Below, piece by piece: positions 24,174 to 32,507 of a stretch of 64,000 nucleotides of DNA. Made by a program: the position numbers and the translations under genes. The notes under the pieces were generated by a model. The model saw only the letters and a list, made by a program, of their open reading frames with translations. It did not search any database and was not told the DNA's origin. Location: NCBI GenBank assembly GCA_029261855.1, contig JAJDAN010000031.1, positions 124,001 to 188,000 on the forward strand, read 5' to 3'. The first letter of the stretch is position 1. Each line of letters starts with the position of its first letter. The DNA is from Deltaproteobacteria bacterium (GTDB lineage: Bacteria; Myxococcota_A; UBA9160; UBA4427).

Positions 24174-24998
24174 TCACGACGTCTTGATCGCCATCTCCGT
24201 GTACTTGTCGGCGAGGGCCTGGATGCCTGGCGCGATCTCGACGTCGTGGGGCGTGTAGCTCGGGAGATAGATACGCAGGAGACTGGGCAGCAGGCTGCGG
24301 ACCTTGGGAGCGCTGGGCATTCCCGCTTCCTGCCGGGCGTCAGCCAGTTGCCTGGCGCTGCGCTTCGGGCCGGGACGCACCTTCAGCATGTAGCTGGTCA
24401 CGCGTCGCATCCAACTCGTGAAGTGCCACTGCGCCCAGGTGCCCACGGCCAGGCGATAGAAGTAGCCGCCGCAGACGTGGTCGTAGACGTCGAAGGCCAC
24501 GGTCCGATGTTCGAGCTCCTCCACGAAGTGCCACTCGACCATCTCCAGGTACGGGGGCAGATCGGGGCCGAAACCGTCGGGCTCCATCAACTGCTTGATC
24601 GCATTCATGGTGAGCGCTTCGAAGCCTTCCGCGTAGGCGAGGTTGAAGCGAAGCGACTTCGTGCGGCTGAAGCGGTGGTAGTCGTCGGAGAGCTCTTTTT
24701 CGAGCGCTTCCAGCTCCGGAAAACCCGAACGTCGGATCGACGCGTTGAATTTCATGTGCATGCGGTAGTGCTGCCCTTCCTGGGCGGCAAACCGCTTGAG
24801 GCCATCGAGCACCTTCGGGTCAGTGACGTGCTTCTCCGCAGCCTTCATCGAACGAATCAGGTACGGCTCCAGATGGGGAAGCAGCAGAGAACCGGCGATG
24901 AACCCGAATGACTGCTGATGGTCGCCATCGATGAAGACCGGATCGATCTCATCCGGGAACTCGAATGGCATCTGTCGGACGGTGATCGTGTCCAGCAT
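24174..24998 (-). CDS. PF10118-type metal-dependent hydrolase (ferritin-like diiron protein)
   Basis: 274 residues, ATG 24998 with GGAGG 10 nt upstream. RRFAAQEG-like RFAAQEGQHYRMH and WHFVEELEHRTVAFD are the two E/H pairs (ExxH) that ligate the metals in the PF10118 'predicted metal-dependent hydrolase' family, which has a ferritin-like helical fold. Biochemical activity is unproven; these genes occur often beside lipid or steroid metabolism genes. It is followed downstream by the DUF1254 pair on the same strand, 211 bp away. Confidence 0.83.
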   Translation of the reverse strand: MLDTITVRQMPFEFPDEIDPVFIDGDHQQSFGFIAGSLLLPHLEPYLIRSMKAAEKHVTDPKVLDGLKRFAAQEGQHYRMHMKFNASIRRSGFPELEALEKELSDDYHRFSRTKSLRFNLAYAEGFEALTMNAIKQLMEPDGFGPDLPPYLEMVEWHFVEELEHRTVAFDVYDHVCGGYFYRLAVGTWAQWHFTSWMRRVTSYMLKVRPGPKRSARQLADARQEAGMPSAPKVRSLLPSLLRIYLPSYTPHDVEIAPGIQALADKYTEMAIKTS

Positions 24999-25022
24999 GC
25001 GCAGAGCCTCCGGACGAACACT

Positions 25023-26015
25023 CTACCCGTTCGGTTCTACGGGGTACGGGCCGTCTGCGAAACGCTGTGGATGGTATCCCTTGCTCCCGATCGTTCTCGC
25101 GAGCGGGCTGAACACATCCTCGCCCTTCTGCAGCCGATCGAGCACGTGCCTGAAATCGAACTGTGGCCTCCAGCCGAGTGCCTCCCGAGCGCGCCGGTTC
25201 ACGTAGACGCGATCGATGCCAGGCGACATCGACCAGCCTCGCTGGCGGTACAGGTCCCCGTACCCGGGGAACAGACTCTGGACGACGCCAGGCGCATCGC
25301 TTCGGAGTTGCATGAGATGACGCGCTTCGAAGGGGCTCGTTGCACTGACGACGTAGCGATCGAAGCCGATTTGCGGAGCCCGTTCCGCCGCAAGGATGTG
25401 TGCCTCGACCGCATCGGCGATGTCGAGCCGCCGGTACAAGTACTCGTTCACCTTGAGGTTCAGATCGTCGTACTCGTTGCGGGCGTCGGGATCGTCGTCG
25501 GCTTCCAGAAAGAACCGTGCATTTCGCAGGACGATGCACGGCAGGCCCTTCGACCGGAAGAACAGCTCGCAAAGATCTTCGGCGTTCTTCTTCGTCACCC
25601 CGTAGATGTTTCTCGGCACCGGGGTGACGTCCTCGTCGATCCAGGCGGCGGGTTGGTCGCTAGCAGGCCTCGACGCGCCACCGAAGACACTCGTCGTGCT
25701 GCTGTAGACGATGCCCGCGACGCCGCAAGCCAAGGCGGCCTCGAGAACAGACAGCGTTCCCGCCACGTTGGTCTCGACGAAGGCGGCTCGCGAATGCGTC
25801 GCGACGTGTGGCTTGTGGAGCGTGGCGGCGTGGATGACGCGATCGACGCCAGGGAGGCACGCCCTGACGAACTCGCCGTCCAGGACCGAGCCCACATGCG
25901 TGGTGAACGGGGAAGCCAGGAGATCGAGCCCCACGACATCGTGCTGCCGCTCGAGCAGGGTGCGCGCGATTCCCTCGCCGAGATGCCCCGCACTTCCGGT
26001 GACCAGCACACGCAT
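25023..26015 (-). CDS. NAD-dependent epimerase/dehydratase (extended SDR)
   Basis: 330 residues from ATG 26015. MRVLVTGSAGHLGEGIA is the Rossmann start, YSSTTSVFG carries the catalytic Ser/Thr strand, and NIYGVTKKNAEDL has the YxxxK pair. DIADAVEAHILAA matches the extended-SDR C-domain. A GTG nine codons upstream at 26042 overlaps the acetyltransferase stop and is the alternative start. The substrate is probably a nucleotide sugar or sterol-type ligand, but it cannot be told from sequence. Confidence 0.85.
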   Translation of the reverse strand: MRVLVTGSAGHLGEGIARTLLERQHDVVGLDLLASPFTTHVGSVLDGEFVRACLPGVDRVIHAATLHKPHVATHSRAAFVETNVAGTLSVLEAALACGVAGIVYSSTTSVFGGASRPASDQPAAWIDEDVTPVPRNIYGVTKKNAEDLCELFFRSKGLPCIVLRNARFFLEADDDPDARNEYDDLNLKVNEYLYRRLDIADAVEAHILAAERAPQIGFDRYVVSATSPFEARHLMQLRSDAPGVVQSLFPGYGDLYRQRGWSMSPGIDRVYVNRRAREALGWRPQFDFRHVLDRLQKGEDVFSPLARTIGSKGYHPQRFADGPYPVEPNG

Positions 26016-26038
26016 CTTGCTACGCGACACGGAACACC

Positions 26039-26530
26039 TCACAGGCCGCCGCTCTTCCCAGCTGGTCCCACTCTACCCTGCCCCGACGAATGCTGGCGAA
26101 GCTCGACCCATTCGCCGAAGTCGCCGACACCGCGCGACGCCGTGCAGCGGAACCCATTGCGCTCGTAGAATCGGATCGCGGCAGCGTTGTCGACCTGGCA
26201 TTTCAGGCTCAATTCGCGATCGCTCGCCTGGGCCGAAACATGCTCGACGAGGCGTCTGCCGATGCCCGAACCCTGGAACGCGGGTTCGACGAAGAGATGA
26301 TGGATGAACCAGTCCGGCTCCCAGACGGAGATGAAGCCCGCCACCGTATGCCCCCTGACCGCCACCAGGAGCAGCTCGCCACGGGTCTGCTCGCGGAACT
26401 CGTCGATTCCAACGAGGCGTGGCCGGGTCGGCAAGGACGAGTTCCACGCCCGACCGAGGATGTCCGCACACGCCGCATGATCGGCGGGGGTCGCCTCGCG
26501 AACCGCGAGTTTTCCGGCGGGCTCTGACAT
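26039..26530 (-). CDS. GNAT-family N-acetyltransferase
   Basis: 163 residues. REATPADHAACADILGRAW starts the domain; IHHLFVEPAFQGSGIGRRLVEHVSA is motif A with QGSGIG, and LKCQVDNAAAIRFYERNGFRCTA is motif B. The substrate is unknown. Directly upstream of the epimerase gene on the same strand, with a 23-bp gap or a 4-nt overlap depending on the epimerase start. Confidence 0.85.
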   Translation of the reverse strand: MSEPAGKLAVREATPADHAACADILGRAWNSSLPTRPRLVGIDEFREQTRGELLLVAVRGHTVAGFISVWEPDWFIHHLFVEPAFQGSGIGRRLVEHVSAQASDRELSLKCQVDNAAAIRFYERNGFRCTASRGVGDFGEWVELRQHSSGQGRVGPAGKSGGL

Positions 26531-26581
26531 CGTGCGGACCGAGGACCTCGGCCCGAGACTAACCCGTCGAGCGAGGGGCGG

Positions 26582-27277
26582 TCAGCTGTCCGCTGCGACG
26601 GCTTGCCGGCGCAAGGCCGGCGCCGCGGGCCTGCGAGATCGTTGCAGCTGACGCACGAACGCGTAGACCAACGCAGCTGCCGCGAGCAGGGCCAGCGGAA
26701 GCGTGAGCTCGGGCACCTGCAGCCCCTGCACGAGCAGACGCTCGTTGCGCTCGAGGGCGGCCCACTTGTGGTCGCTCGCGTCGGCAAAAGCGTCGCTGGC
26801 AAAAACCTCGGCGATGTCGCGTCGGCTGCGATAGCGGACGATGACCAGGCGGTCCCAGCGACTGATGCCGCCGTCCGACCAGCGCGTGCCGAACACCGGG
26901 TGGGACGCCTGCCGCGCGAGCAACCGGATCATCACGGCGCTGAAGCGGTCGAAAGCGTCGCGGCCGCTGACGGGCGGGCCCTCGGCCCCGTCCTCGTAGC
27001 GCGCCCCGTCCTCGTAGTGCGCCACGTCCCGGAAGTCGTAGAGGTTGACCGTATAGAAGGGAGCACCGTCGTCCGCCTCGAGAAAGCGGCGCAGCGCGAC
27101 CCGGTCGTGGCGGCCGCCGGGCTGCTGGGTCTGGGCCGCGATGGCGCCCATGTAGGCGTCGACCTCCCCCGGTCTGAGCGGCGTCTGGGGCGCGGCGTAG
27201 AGCCAGAGCAGCGCGAGCAGCACGACGGCCAGCGCCGTGGCAACCAGAGCGGAACGGGAAAACGAAGGCATCGGCAT
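26582..27277 (-). CDS. Membrane-anchored DUF1330-like protein, probable HxlR target
   Basis: 231 residues. One transmembrane helix lies at the N-terminus (ALVATALAVVLLALLWLYA) and another near 195-212 (LTLPLALLAAAALVYAFV). The soluble domain between them (PFYTVNLYDFRDVAHYEDG, WDRLVIVRYRSRRDIAEVFASDAF) has the look of a DUF1330-type ferredoxin-like fold, here tethered to the membrane. Divergent from the HxlR regulator; two identical-pattern palindromes in the shared upstream region suggest control by it. Confidence 0.65.
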   Translation of the reverse strand: MPMPSFSRSALVATALAVVLLALLWLYAAPQTPLRPGEVDAYMGAIAAQTQQPGGRHDRVALRRFLEADDGAPFYTVNLYDFRDVAHYEDGARYEDGAEGPPVSGRDAFDRFSAVMIRLLARQASHPVFGTRWSDGGISRWDRLVIVRYRSRRDIAEVFASDAFADASDHKWAALERNERLLVQGLQVPELTLPLALLAAAALVYAFVRQLQRSRRPAAPALRRQAVAADS

Positions 27278-27297
27278 CGGGGCTCCCGGGAAGATCA

Positions 27298-27314
27298 GGT
27301 TGCAATTCGCAACC
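27298..27314. promoter_or_regulatory. HxlR operator candidate, site 1
   Basis: Perfect palindrome GGTTGCAATTCGCAACC between the divergent DUF1330-like gene (start 27277) and the HxlR gene (start 27373). It shares the pattern GGTTGCAA-N3-GCAACC with site 2, whose centre lies 39 bp away. Binding by the HxlR protein is inferred from position and symmetry. Confidence 0.68.
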
Positions 27315-27336
27315 GGTCACCCAGCCTAGACGGACT

Positions 27337-27353
27337 GGTTGCAAACTGCAACC
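27337..27353. promoter_or_regulatory. HxlR operator candidate, site 2
   Basis: Perfect palindrome GGTTGCAAACTGCAACC, 20 bp upstream of the HxlR start codon and matching site 1 in every outer position. Two such sites spaced by nearly four helical turns are typical for paired dimers. Confidence 0.68.
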
Positions 27354-27372
27354 GCCGGGCTAGCCTCGCGCC

Positions 27373-27840
27373 ATGCCCCGATCACCGGACCGTCCGAAGC
27401 GCCGCCCGCCCCGCCACGATTCCGCCCAGCTGCGATCGAACTGCCCGATCAACTTCGTGGCCGAGACCTTCGGCGACAAATGGACCTTGCTGGTGATCCG
27501 CGACCTGATGTTCAAGGGCAAGCGCCACTTCGGCGAGTTCCGCGCGTCCGAAGAAGCCATCGCCAGCAACATCCTGGCCGACCGGCTGCAGCGGCTCGAG
27601 GCCTGCGGCGTGGTCGAAAAGCGGCCCGACCCGGCCCATCGCTCGAAGCTGATCTACGAGCTGACGCAGAAGGGGCGCGACCTCATGCCGGTGATGCTCG
27701 AGATCACGGCCTGGAGCGCCAAGCACGACGCCCGCACGAACACGCCGAAGCCCTTCCTCACCGCCATCAAGCGCGACCGGGAGGGACTCATGAAAGGGCT
27801 GCTGGCCGCCCTCGACGCGGGGCAAAAGGTAGGGCCCTGA
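27373..27840 (+). CDS. HxlR-family transcriptional regulator
   Basis: 155 residues. NCPINFVAETFGDKWTLLVIRDLMFKGKRHFGEF is the classical HxlR start with the conserved Cys (CPI) and the GDKWTLLVIRDL helix. SNILADRLQRLEACGVVEKR is the recognition helix and wing. It carries longer arms than usual on both sides (about 25 residues before CPI). Divergent from the DUF1330-like membrane protein, with two palindromes between them. The Cys may act as a redox or electrophile sensor, as in some HxlR/YodB-type proteins. Confidence 0.9.
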   Translation: MPRSPDRPKRRPPRHDSAQLRSNCPINFVAETFGDKWTLLVIRDLMFKGKRHFGEFRASEEAIASNILADRLQRLEACGVVEKRPDPAHRSKLIYELTQKGRDLMPVMLEITAWSAKHDARTNTPKPFLTAIKRDREGLMKGLLAALDAGQKVGP

Positions 27841-27875
27841 GGCGGGGGCCCCGAGCGACGGCAGCGGGCGTGCCC

Positions 27876-28289
27876 TCAGTCGTCGTCTGAGCGGGCGGCG
27901 TAGTTCCGCGTGATGATGTCCCGCAAGACGTCGAGGTCGACGTCGTCGAGCTTGTTGATGTAGAGACACGCGACCGACTTCTTGTGCTTGCCCAGCCTGG
28001 CGTACAGCGCCTTCGCACCCGGAAAGCTGTCGCCCACGTAGAACGTCATGTTCGCCTTGCGCGGCGAGAAGCTGGCGGCAGGCAGGCTGCCTTCGCGCCC
28101 GCTCTCGTACGCATACCGGCGCGAGCCAAACCCGATGATCGACGGCCCCCACATGACCGGCGGAAGACCCGTCACGTCCTCGTACATCGCCAGGGCCGTC
28201 ACGGCATCCGCCTTGCGACGCGGGACTTCGATCTTCTCGATGAAGTCGTCGACGGAAGCCGAAGTCGGTCGGGTCTTGTTCTCACTCAT
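27876..28289 (-). CDS. DUF1801-family protein
   Basis: 137 residues. VDDFIEKIEVPRRKADAVTAL, then MWGPSIIGFGSRRYAYESGREG and LYINKLDDVDLDVLRDIITRNY, are the conserved blocks of DUF1801 (YdhG-like) proteins. They have a phosphoribosyl-binding-like small alpha/beta fold and an unknown function. It stands alone, convergent to the HxlR gene. Confidence 0.83.
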   Translation of the reverse strand: MSENKTRPTSASVDDFIEKIEVPRRKADAVTALAMYEDVTGLPPVMWGPSIIGFGSRRYAYESGREGSLPAASFSPRKANMTFYVGDSFPGAKALYARLGKHKKSVACLYINKLDDVDLDVLRDIITRNYAARSDDD

Positions 28290-28415
28290 CCAGATCGCCC
28301 CATGCCAGGAAACACCGACAGGCTACACCGAGCGGGCCGTTGGACGGAAGTCCAGGGACCCGCGAACGAATTGGATCGGATTCACTGTCCCGTGTCGGTG
28401 ATATGATCCGCCCGC

Positions 28416-29789
28416 ATGTCGGACCAGCCCTCTCACCCCCAGAGCTTCTGGCTCGCCGATCTCGGACCGCTCGAGGCCCGGCCCGCACTGGAAAGCGACG
28501 AGACCGTCGACGTCGCGATCATCGGCGCGGGTTACACGGGCCTCTGGACCGCCTATTACCTGAGCGTTCACAGCCCGGAAACGAAGGTGGCGATCCTGGA
28601 AAGCCAGGTCGCGGGCTTCGGGGCGTCGGGACGGAACGGAGGCTGGTGCTCGCCGAATCACGAAGGCATGCAGGGCTGGCTCGGTGGCCCGAAGCACGAC
28701 CGCGCGATCGCGCTGCAGCATGCAATGTTCGACGCGATCGACGAGATCGGCCGGGTCGCGGGTGCCGAGGCGATCGACTGCGACTACGTGAAGAGCGGCT
28801 TGCTGCAGGTCGCAACGAGTGACGCAGAACGAGCGCGCGCCCAGCCGATCCTCGCCCAGCTGCACGCGCACGGCTTCAAGGAAGACGACTACCGCTGGCT
28901 CGACACCGCTGCGTGCGACGAGCACGTGCGAATCGCGAGCGCGCGCGGCGGGATGCATTCGCCACACGGCGCGACGGTGCAGCCGGCGAAGCTCGCGCGC
29001 GGCCTGGCGCGTGCGGTAGAAGGCCGCGGAGTCACCGTCTACGAAAATTCAGCCGCTCGTTCGGTCGCAGCCGGAGAGGTGACCACGGACCGCGGTCGCC
29101 TGCGGGCGCGCGTCGTCCTGCGCTGCACCGAGGGCTACACCCCGCTTCTTCCGGGTCTCAAGCGGAAGATCCTGCCGATGCACCCCGTGATGGTCGCCAC
29201 GGCGCCCCTCCCCGACGCGGCCTGGGCGGAGATCGGGGCGGCCGATCGCATCCTGTTCGGCGATCTGCACCGGAATCTCACCTGGGCGCAGCGAACCGCC
29301 GACGGCCGGATCGCGATCGGCAAGGGGGGTTCCTATTTCTACGGCTCGAAGGTGCGCGAAGACTTCGCCCCCGACAGCCCGATGTTCGCACCCGCAGAGC
29401 AGGTCCTGCGCGACCTGTTCCCGTCCCTCGGCGACATCGAGATCACCCATCGCTGGGGCGGGCCCATCGGCATCGCGCGAGACATGACGCCCTTCGTTCG
29501 CTTCGACGCCTCGTCCGGCATGGGGGCCGCCGGCGGATACGTGGGAAGCGGCGTGACGACTTCGAATCTCGCCGGACGCACGCTGGCCGACCTCATCCTC
29601 GGTCGAGACACCGAGCGCCTGACCTATCCGTGGGTCCAGCACCGATCGCCTGCCTGGGAGCCCGAGCCCCTGCGCTGGCTCGGCGCCAGGACCGTGTGGG
29701 GCATGGCCGTCGCGGCCGACCGCGCCGAAGAACGGGGCCGCGCCGGCGGGTTGAGCGGCGCGATCTTCCGGTCCGTGTCGGGGCACTAG
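28416..29789 (+). CDS. FAD-dependent amine/amino-acid oxidoreductase (DAO family)
   Basis: 457 residues. VAIIGAGYTGLWTAYYLS (residues ~32-49) is the FAD-binding GxGxxG; GFGASGRNGGW is the second flavin contact typical of gamma-glutamylputrescine-oxidase-like DAO enzymes. Near the C-terminus RWGGPIGIARDMTPFV and GAAGGYVGSGVTTSNLAGRTLADLI complete the fold. It oxidises a C-N bond of an amine or amino acid; the exact substrate is unknown. No polyamine genes lie next to it. Confidence 0.86.
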   Translation: MSDQPSHPQSFWLADLGPLEARPALESDETVDVAIIGAGYTGLWTAYYLSVHSPETKVAILESQVAGFGASGRNGGWCSPNHEGMQGWLGGPKHDRAIALQHAMFDAIDEIGRVAGAEAIDCDYVKSGLLQVATSDAERARAQPILAQLHAHGFKEDDYRWLDTAACDEHVRIASARGGMHSPHGATVQPAKLARGLARAVEGRGVTVYENSAARSVAAGEVTTDRGRLRARVVLRCTEGYTPLLPGLKRKILPMHPVMVATAPLPDAAWAEIGAADRILFGDLHRNLTWAQRTADGRIAIGKGGSYFYGSKVREDFAPDSPMFAPAEQVLRDLFPSLGDIEITHRWGGPIGIARDMTPFVRFDASSGMGAAGGYVGSGVTTSNLAGRTLADLILGRDTERLTYPWVQHRSPAWEPEPLRWLGARTVWGMAVAADRAEERGRAGGLSGAIFRSVSGH

Positions 29790-29807
29790 GCTCGGCCCGC
29801 ACCCGGA

Positions 29808-30257
29808 TCAATCGCGACCGGCGAACACCTCCGCACCGGTGAGATCCTTCGTTTCCTGGGCGAAGCCATAGAAGCCGGGCTTCTTGTCGATGAAGATCTG
29901 ATGGTCCAGGCGAAGCGCGTGCTCGACCGGGAACAGACCCGCGACGAGGATGTACCGGCCGTTCGGCTTGACCCGGATGAACAGGTGGGTGCCGCATACC
30001 GAACAGAAGGCTCGCTCGGCCCACGGCGTCGAATCGAAGAACGAGATCTTGTCCTCCCCCTCGATCCGAAGGTCGTCGCCACAGCTCAGCGCAAGGAGAG
30101 GCCCACCTGCCCACTTGCGACAGATGTCACAGTGACAGGCTCCCGCATCGAGCCCCAGCTCGGTCGTCTCCAGCACCACCGCGCCACAAAGGCAGCTCCC
30201 CCTGGCTTCGATGCTAGGCCCGGGCTTCGGGACGGCTTTCGAAGTGGCTTTCGACAT
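29808..30257 (-). CDS. GFA-family (glutathione-dependent formaldehyde-activating-like) zinc protein
   Basis: 149 residues. SCLCGAV, ACHCDICRKWAGG and FCSVCGTHLF are the CxC, CxxC and CxxC metal sites of the GFA/CENP-V fold. Most family members have no shown activity on S-hydroxymethylglutathione. It is convergent with the DAO gene. A related but more distant protein of this fold lies at 32508-33065. Confidence 0.86.
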   Translation of the reverse strand: MSKATSKAVPKPGPSIEARGSCLCGAVVLETTELGLDAGACHCDICRKWAGGPLLALSCGDDLRIEGEDKISFFDSTPWAERAFCSVCGTHLFIRVKPNGRYILVAGLFPVEHALRLDHQIFIDKKPGFYGFAQETKDLTGAEVFAGRD

Positions 30258-30284
30258 GGTCGTCTCCTCATCTTCTCGAACGAC

Positions 30285-30668
30285 TCACAGCGGAACGATG
30301 GCACCAAAGGGCTCCTCGAAACCCGCTCGTTGCGAATACAGCGCGGCAACGCCGACGACGTCGTTGCGGGCGCCCTGAAGGAAGACGAAGCGCCCCGGGA
30401 ACGCGCGGACCGTTCCGTCCTTGCAGCGAACCGGGATGTTCGTCGCGGCGCGATCGAGCTTGCAGACGCCGGTCGAGACGGCATTCCGGAACCCGGCCCA
30501 GTGACGTTCGCGGAATTCGTCCGGAACGATGAGATCGAGGGACTGGCCGAGGGCTTCTCCGGCCCGGTAGCCGAAGAGATGCTCGGCCCCGGCGTCCCAG
30601 TGCACGATGACTCCATCCGGGCTCGCCATCACGATCGCGTGCGGTTCTGCCATCCGATCGCTCTCCAT
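30285..30668 (-). CDS. Stand-alone PAS-domain protein
   Basis: 127 residues from ATG 30668, which overlaps the stop of the upstream cupin gene by one base (TGATG). The whole protein is one PAS domain: IVMASPDGVIVHWDAGAEHLFGYRAGEALGQSLDLIVPDEFR opens it and VRCKDGTVRAFPGRFVFLQGARNDVVGVAALYSQR ends it. No output domain is attached, so it is either a sensor acting by contact with a partner or a remnant of a kinase. Coupling to the cupin suggests joint expression. Confidence 0.75.
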   Translation of the reverse strand: MESDRMAEPHAIVMASPDGVIVHWDAGAEHLFGYRAGEALGQSLDLIVPDEFRERHWAGFRNAVSTGVCKLDRAATNIPVRCKDGTVRAFPGRFVFLQGARNDVVGVAALYSQRAGFEEPFGAIVPL

Positions 30669-31054
30669 CAGCAGTTCCGGCTCTGCATGCTCGTGCGGCT
30701 GTTGATGAATAGGACCCTCCCCGGGCGCCGCATGACGAGTCGGTGCCATGCGCCGCGCGGCACGATGGCGGCCTGACCCGCCTCGAGAGCGACGGTCTGC
30801 TCGGCGTCGGCGGTCTCCACGATGACGTCGATTGCACCCGAGACGAGGTAGAGCACCTCGTCGGCCTCGGGATGCATCTCCTGCATGGACGGGTGGAGAT
30901 CCTCGGACGAGGCGAAGTCGAAGACGCCGACCAGACGGTCATACCGCTTTCCCGCGCACTCTCCCCAGAACGACGGCGTGACCTCGACTGGGGCAACGTC
31001 GCCTCCGTCCCGGAGGTGGATGAATGTCGTCGCGAGGTCCAGTGTCGGCGCCAT
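30668..31054 (-). CDS. Cupin-domain protein
   Basis: 128 residues. MHPEADEVLYLVSGAIDVIVE is cupin motif 1 (here with H and E) and AAIVPRGAWHRLVMRRPGRVLFI is motif 2 with the His. One small barrel, possibly metal-binding; the ligand is unknown. It lies between the AraC-type regulator upstream and the PAS protein downstream, all on the minus strand, so the AraC protein may regulate the pair. Confidence 0.78.
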   Translation of the reverse strand: MAPTLDLATTFIHLRDGGDVAPVEVTPSFWGECAGKRYDRLVGVFDFASSEDLHPSMQEMHPEADEVLYLVSGAIDVIVETADAEQTVALEAGQAAIVPRGAWHRLVMRRPGRVLFINSRTSMQSRNC

Positions 31055-31121
31055 CTTCCGTCCCTCCGGCTGAGTCGTCACCAGGGTAGGAGTCGGCCGC
31101 GCGGCCCGTCTTGGACGAAAT

Positions 31122-31991
31122 TTACCCGAACAGGCCCGCGAGCTCGGAAAGGCTGACCCGGACCTCGGTGGGCGTGAGTCCCGTGAGACGCCGCACGTCG
31201 CGCGCGAGGTGCGCCTGGTCGCTATAGCCGTTCGCGATGGCGACCTCCGCCCAGCGGACGCGGTCGCCGCCGCGCGCCTGACCCACGACTCGCTGAAAGC
31301 GCACCAACCGCGCCAGCAGCTTCGGCGGCACGCCCACCTGGTCGCGAAAGAGCGCGATGAGATGCTTGCGGCTGTAGCCGAGATCCCGCGCCAACGAGCC
31401 CACCTCGAGCGCGCCGCCACACGACTCGATGCGCGCCACCGCCCAGTCCACACGCCCCGTGTCCACCGGCGACCCGACAATGCGCCGCGAAAGAAGCGCC
31501 TCGACGAGGTCCAGGCGCGACTCCCAGTCGAGCGACGCTTCCAGCTGCTCGACCAGTTCCGGGTGCTCGCCGGGCAGAAGGTCGCGGAGCGCCACGATCT
31601 CCCCCGCGAATTCGGAAAGCGGCATGTCGAAGAACCGCCGGGCACCCGTAGGCGTGAGATCGACCTGCACGCCACGCTGGTGGCCCTCGTGTTCGGTGAT
31701 GGCGAACTCATCCCCAAGCCCCGACACGAACCCTCCCGTGTGATGGGCCGCCGTGCGCCCGTCTCCACCGAGCCTCACGCGAAGCGAGGTCCCGAACTCG
31801 ATGATCAGCACCACCAACGGTTCCGGGAATTGCCGTCGGCTCCGCGGGCACGTCGACCGCTCGTCGTAGCCGACGTGACTGCGAACGTAGGGCCGAAGCA
31901 ACGCACACGGCTCGCGGCTGGCCATCTCCCAGCGGCTGCCGCCAAGCACGTTCCGCTCGATCCGGATCCGGCCACCCGTCGCCACGCCCAT
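31122..31991 (-). CDS. AraC-family transcriptional regulator
   Basis: 289 residues. The C-terminal two helix-turn-helix units are clear: VGSLARDLGYSRKHLIALFRDQVGVPPK and WAEVAIANGYSDQAHLARDVRRLTGLTPTEV (residues ~195-275). The N-terminal domain (CPRSRRQFPEPLVVLIIEFG, FDMPLSEFAGEIVALRDLL) matches the DUF6597-type sensor of environmental AraC proteins. It precedes the cupin and PAS genes on the same strand. Confidence 0.87.
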   Translation of the reverse strand: MGVATGGRIRIERNVLGGSRWEMASREPCALLRPYVRSHVGYDERSTCPRSRRQFPEPLVVLIIEFGTSLRVRLGGDGRTAAHHTGGFVSGLGDEFAITEHEGHQRGVQVDLTPTGARRFFDMPLSEFAGEIVALRDLLPGEHPELVEQLEASLDWESRLDLVEALLSRRIVGSPVDTGRVDWAVARIESCGGALEVGSLARDLGYSRKHLIALFRDQVGVPPKLLARLVRFQRVVGQARGGDRVRWAEVAIANGYSDQAHLARDVRRLTGLTPTEVRVSLSELAGLFG

Positions 31992-32115
31992 GGCGCATCA
32001 GCCTAGCACGCCCACTACACCGAACTGTTAGTCCGCAACGCGAGCACGACCTCGACACCCTCCTGTGGCGCATATCGAGCGGCAGACGGCGCCCTTCACC
32101 TGCGCCCAGGACGGG

Positions 32116-32487
32116 CTAGCCGATGCAGACGGCCTCGAGTCGATTCCCATCTGGGTCGAGGAGGAAGGCTGCGTAGTAGTTGTCGTGGTAGCGGGTCCCC
32201 GGTGCTCCGTGATCGGCGCCACCAGCGAGAATGCCCTCGGAATGGAAGCGATCCACTTCGGCGTGGTTGTGTGCACGGAAGCAAACGTGAGTTCCATTGC
32301 CAACGCTAGACGCCTGTCGGTCGACAGGGTGTTGGATGAAGAAGGTCCGATCTTCATCGTTCTCCGCGTAGGCCGCATGGTGCTTGCTCGAGGCAACCCG
32401 CTTGTACCCGAGCGACCCCAAGACAGCGTCATAGAACGAGATGGCTCGCTCCAGCTCAGATACCCCGAGCGATACATGGTCAAGCAA
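32116..32487 (-). CDS. VOC-family (glyoxalase/dioxygenase-fold) protein
   Basis: 123 residues. The best start is TTG at 32487, preceded by GGAGG 9 nt upstream, giving MLDHVSLGVSELERAISFYDAVLG, the standard VOC opening. The second half (GNGTHVCFRAHNHAEVDRFHSEGI then YYAAFLLDPDGNRLEAVC) has the metal-binding His/Glu pattern of glyoxalase-like proteins. The activity is unknown. It lies 20 bp after the DUF6151-type gene on the same strand. Confidence 0.82.
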   Translation of the reverse strand: MLDHVSLGVSELERAISFYDAVLGSLGYKRVASSKHHAAYAENDEDRTFFIQHPVDRQASSVGNGTHVCFRAHNHAEVDRFHSEGILAGGADHGAPGTRYHDNYYAAFLLDPDGNRLEAVCIG

Positions 32488-32507
32488 GATCCACCACCTC
32501 CCACCAG

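Noticed and set aside
22022-24187. Very long open reading frame on the plus strand opposite the DUF1254 pair
   Set aside because: It is the mirror of two clear, conserved minus-strand genes in GC-rich sequence. It has no conserved motif and is rich in Arg, Ala and Val, typical of an antisense frame.
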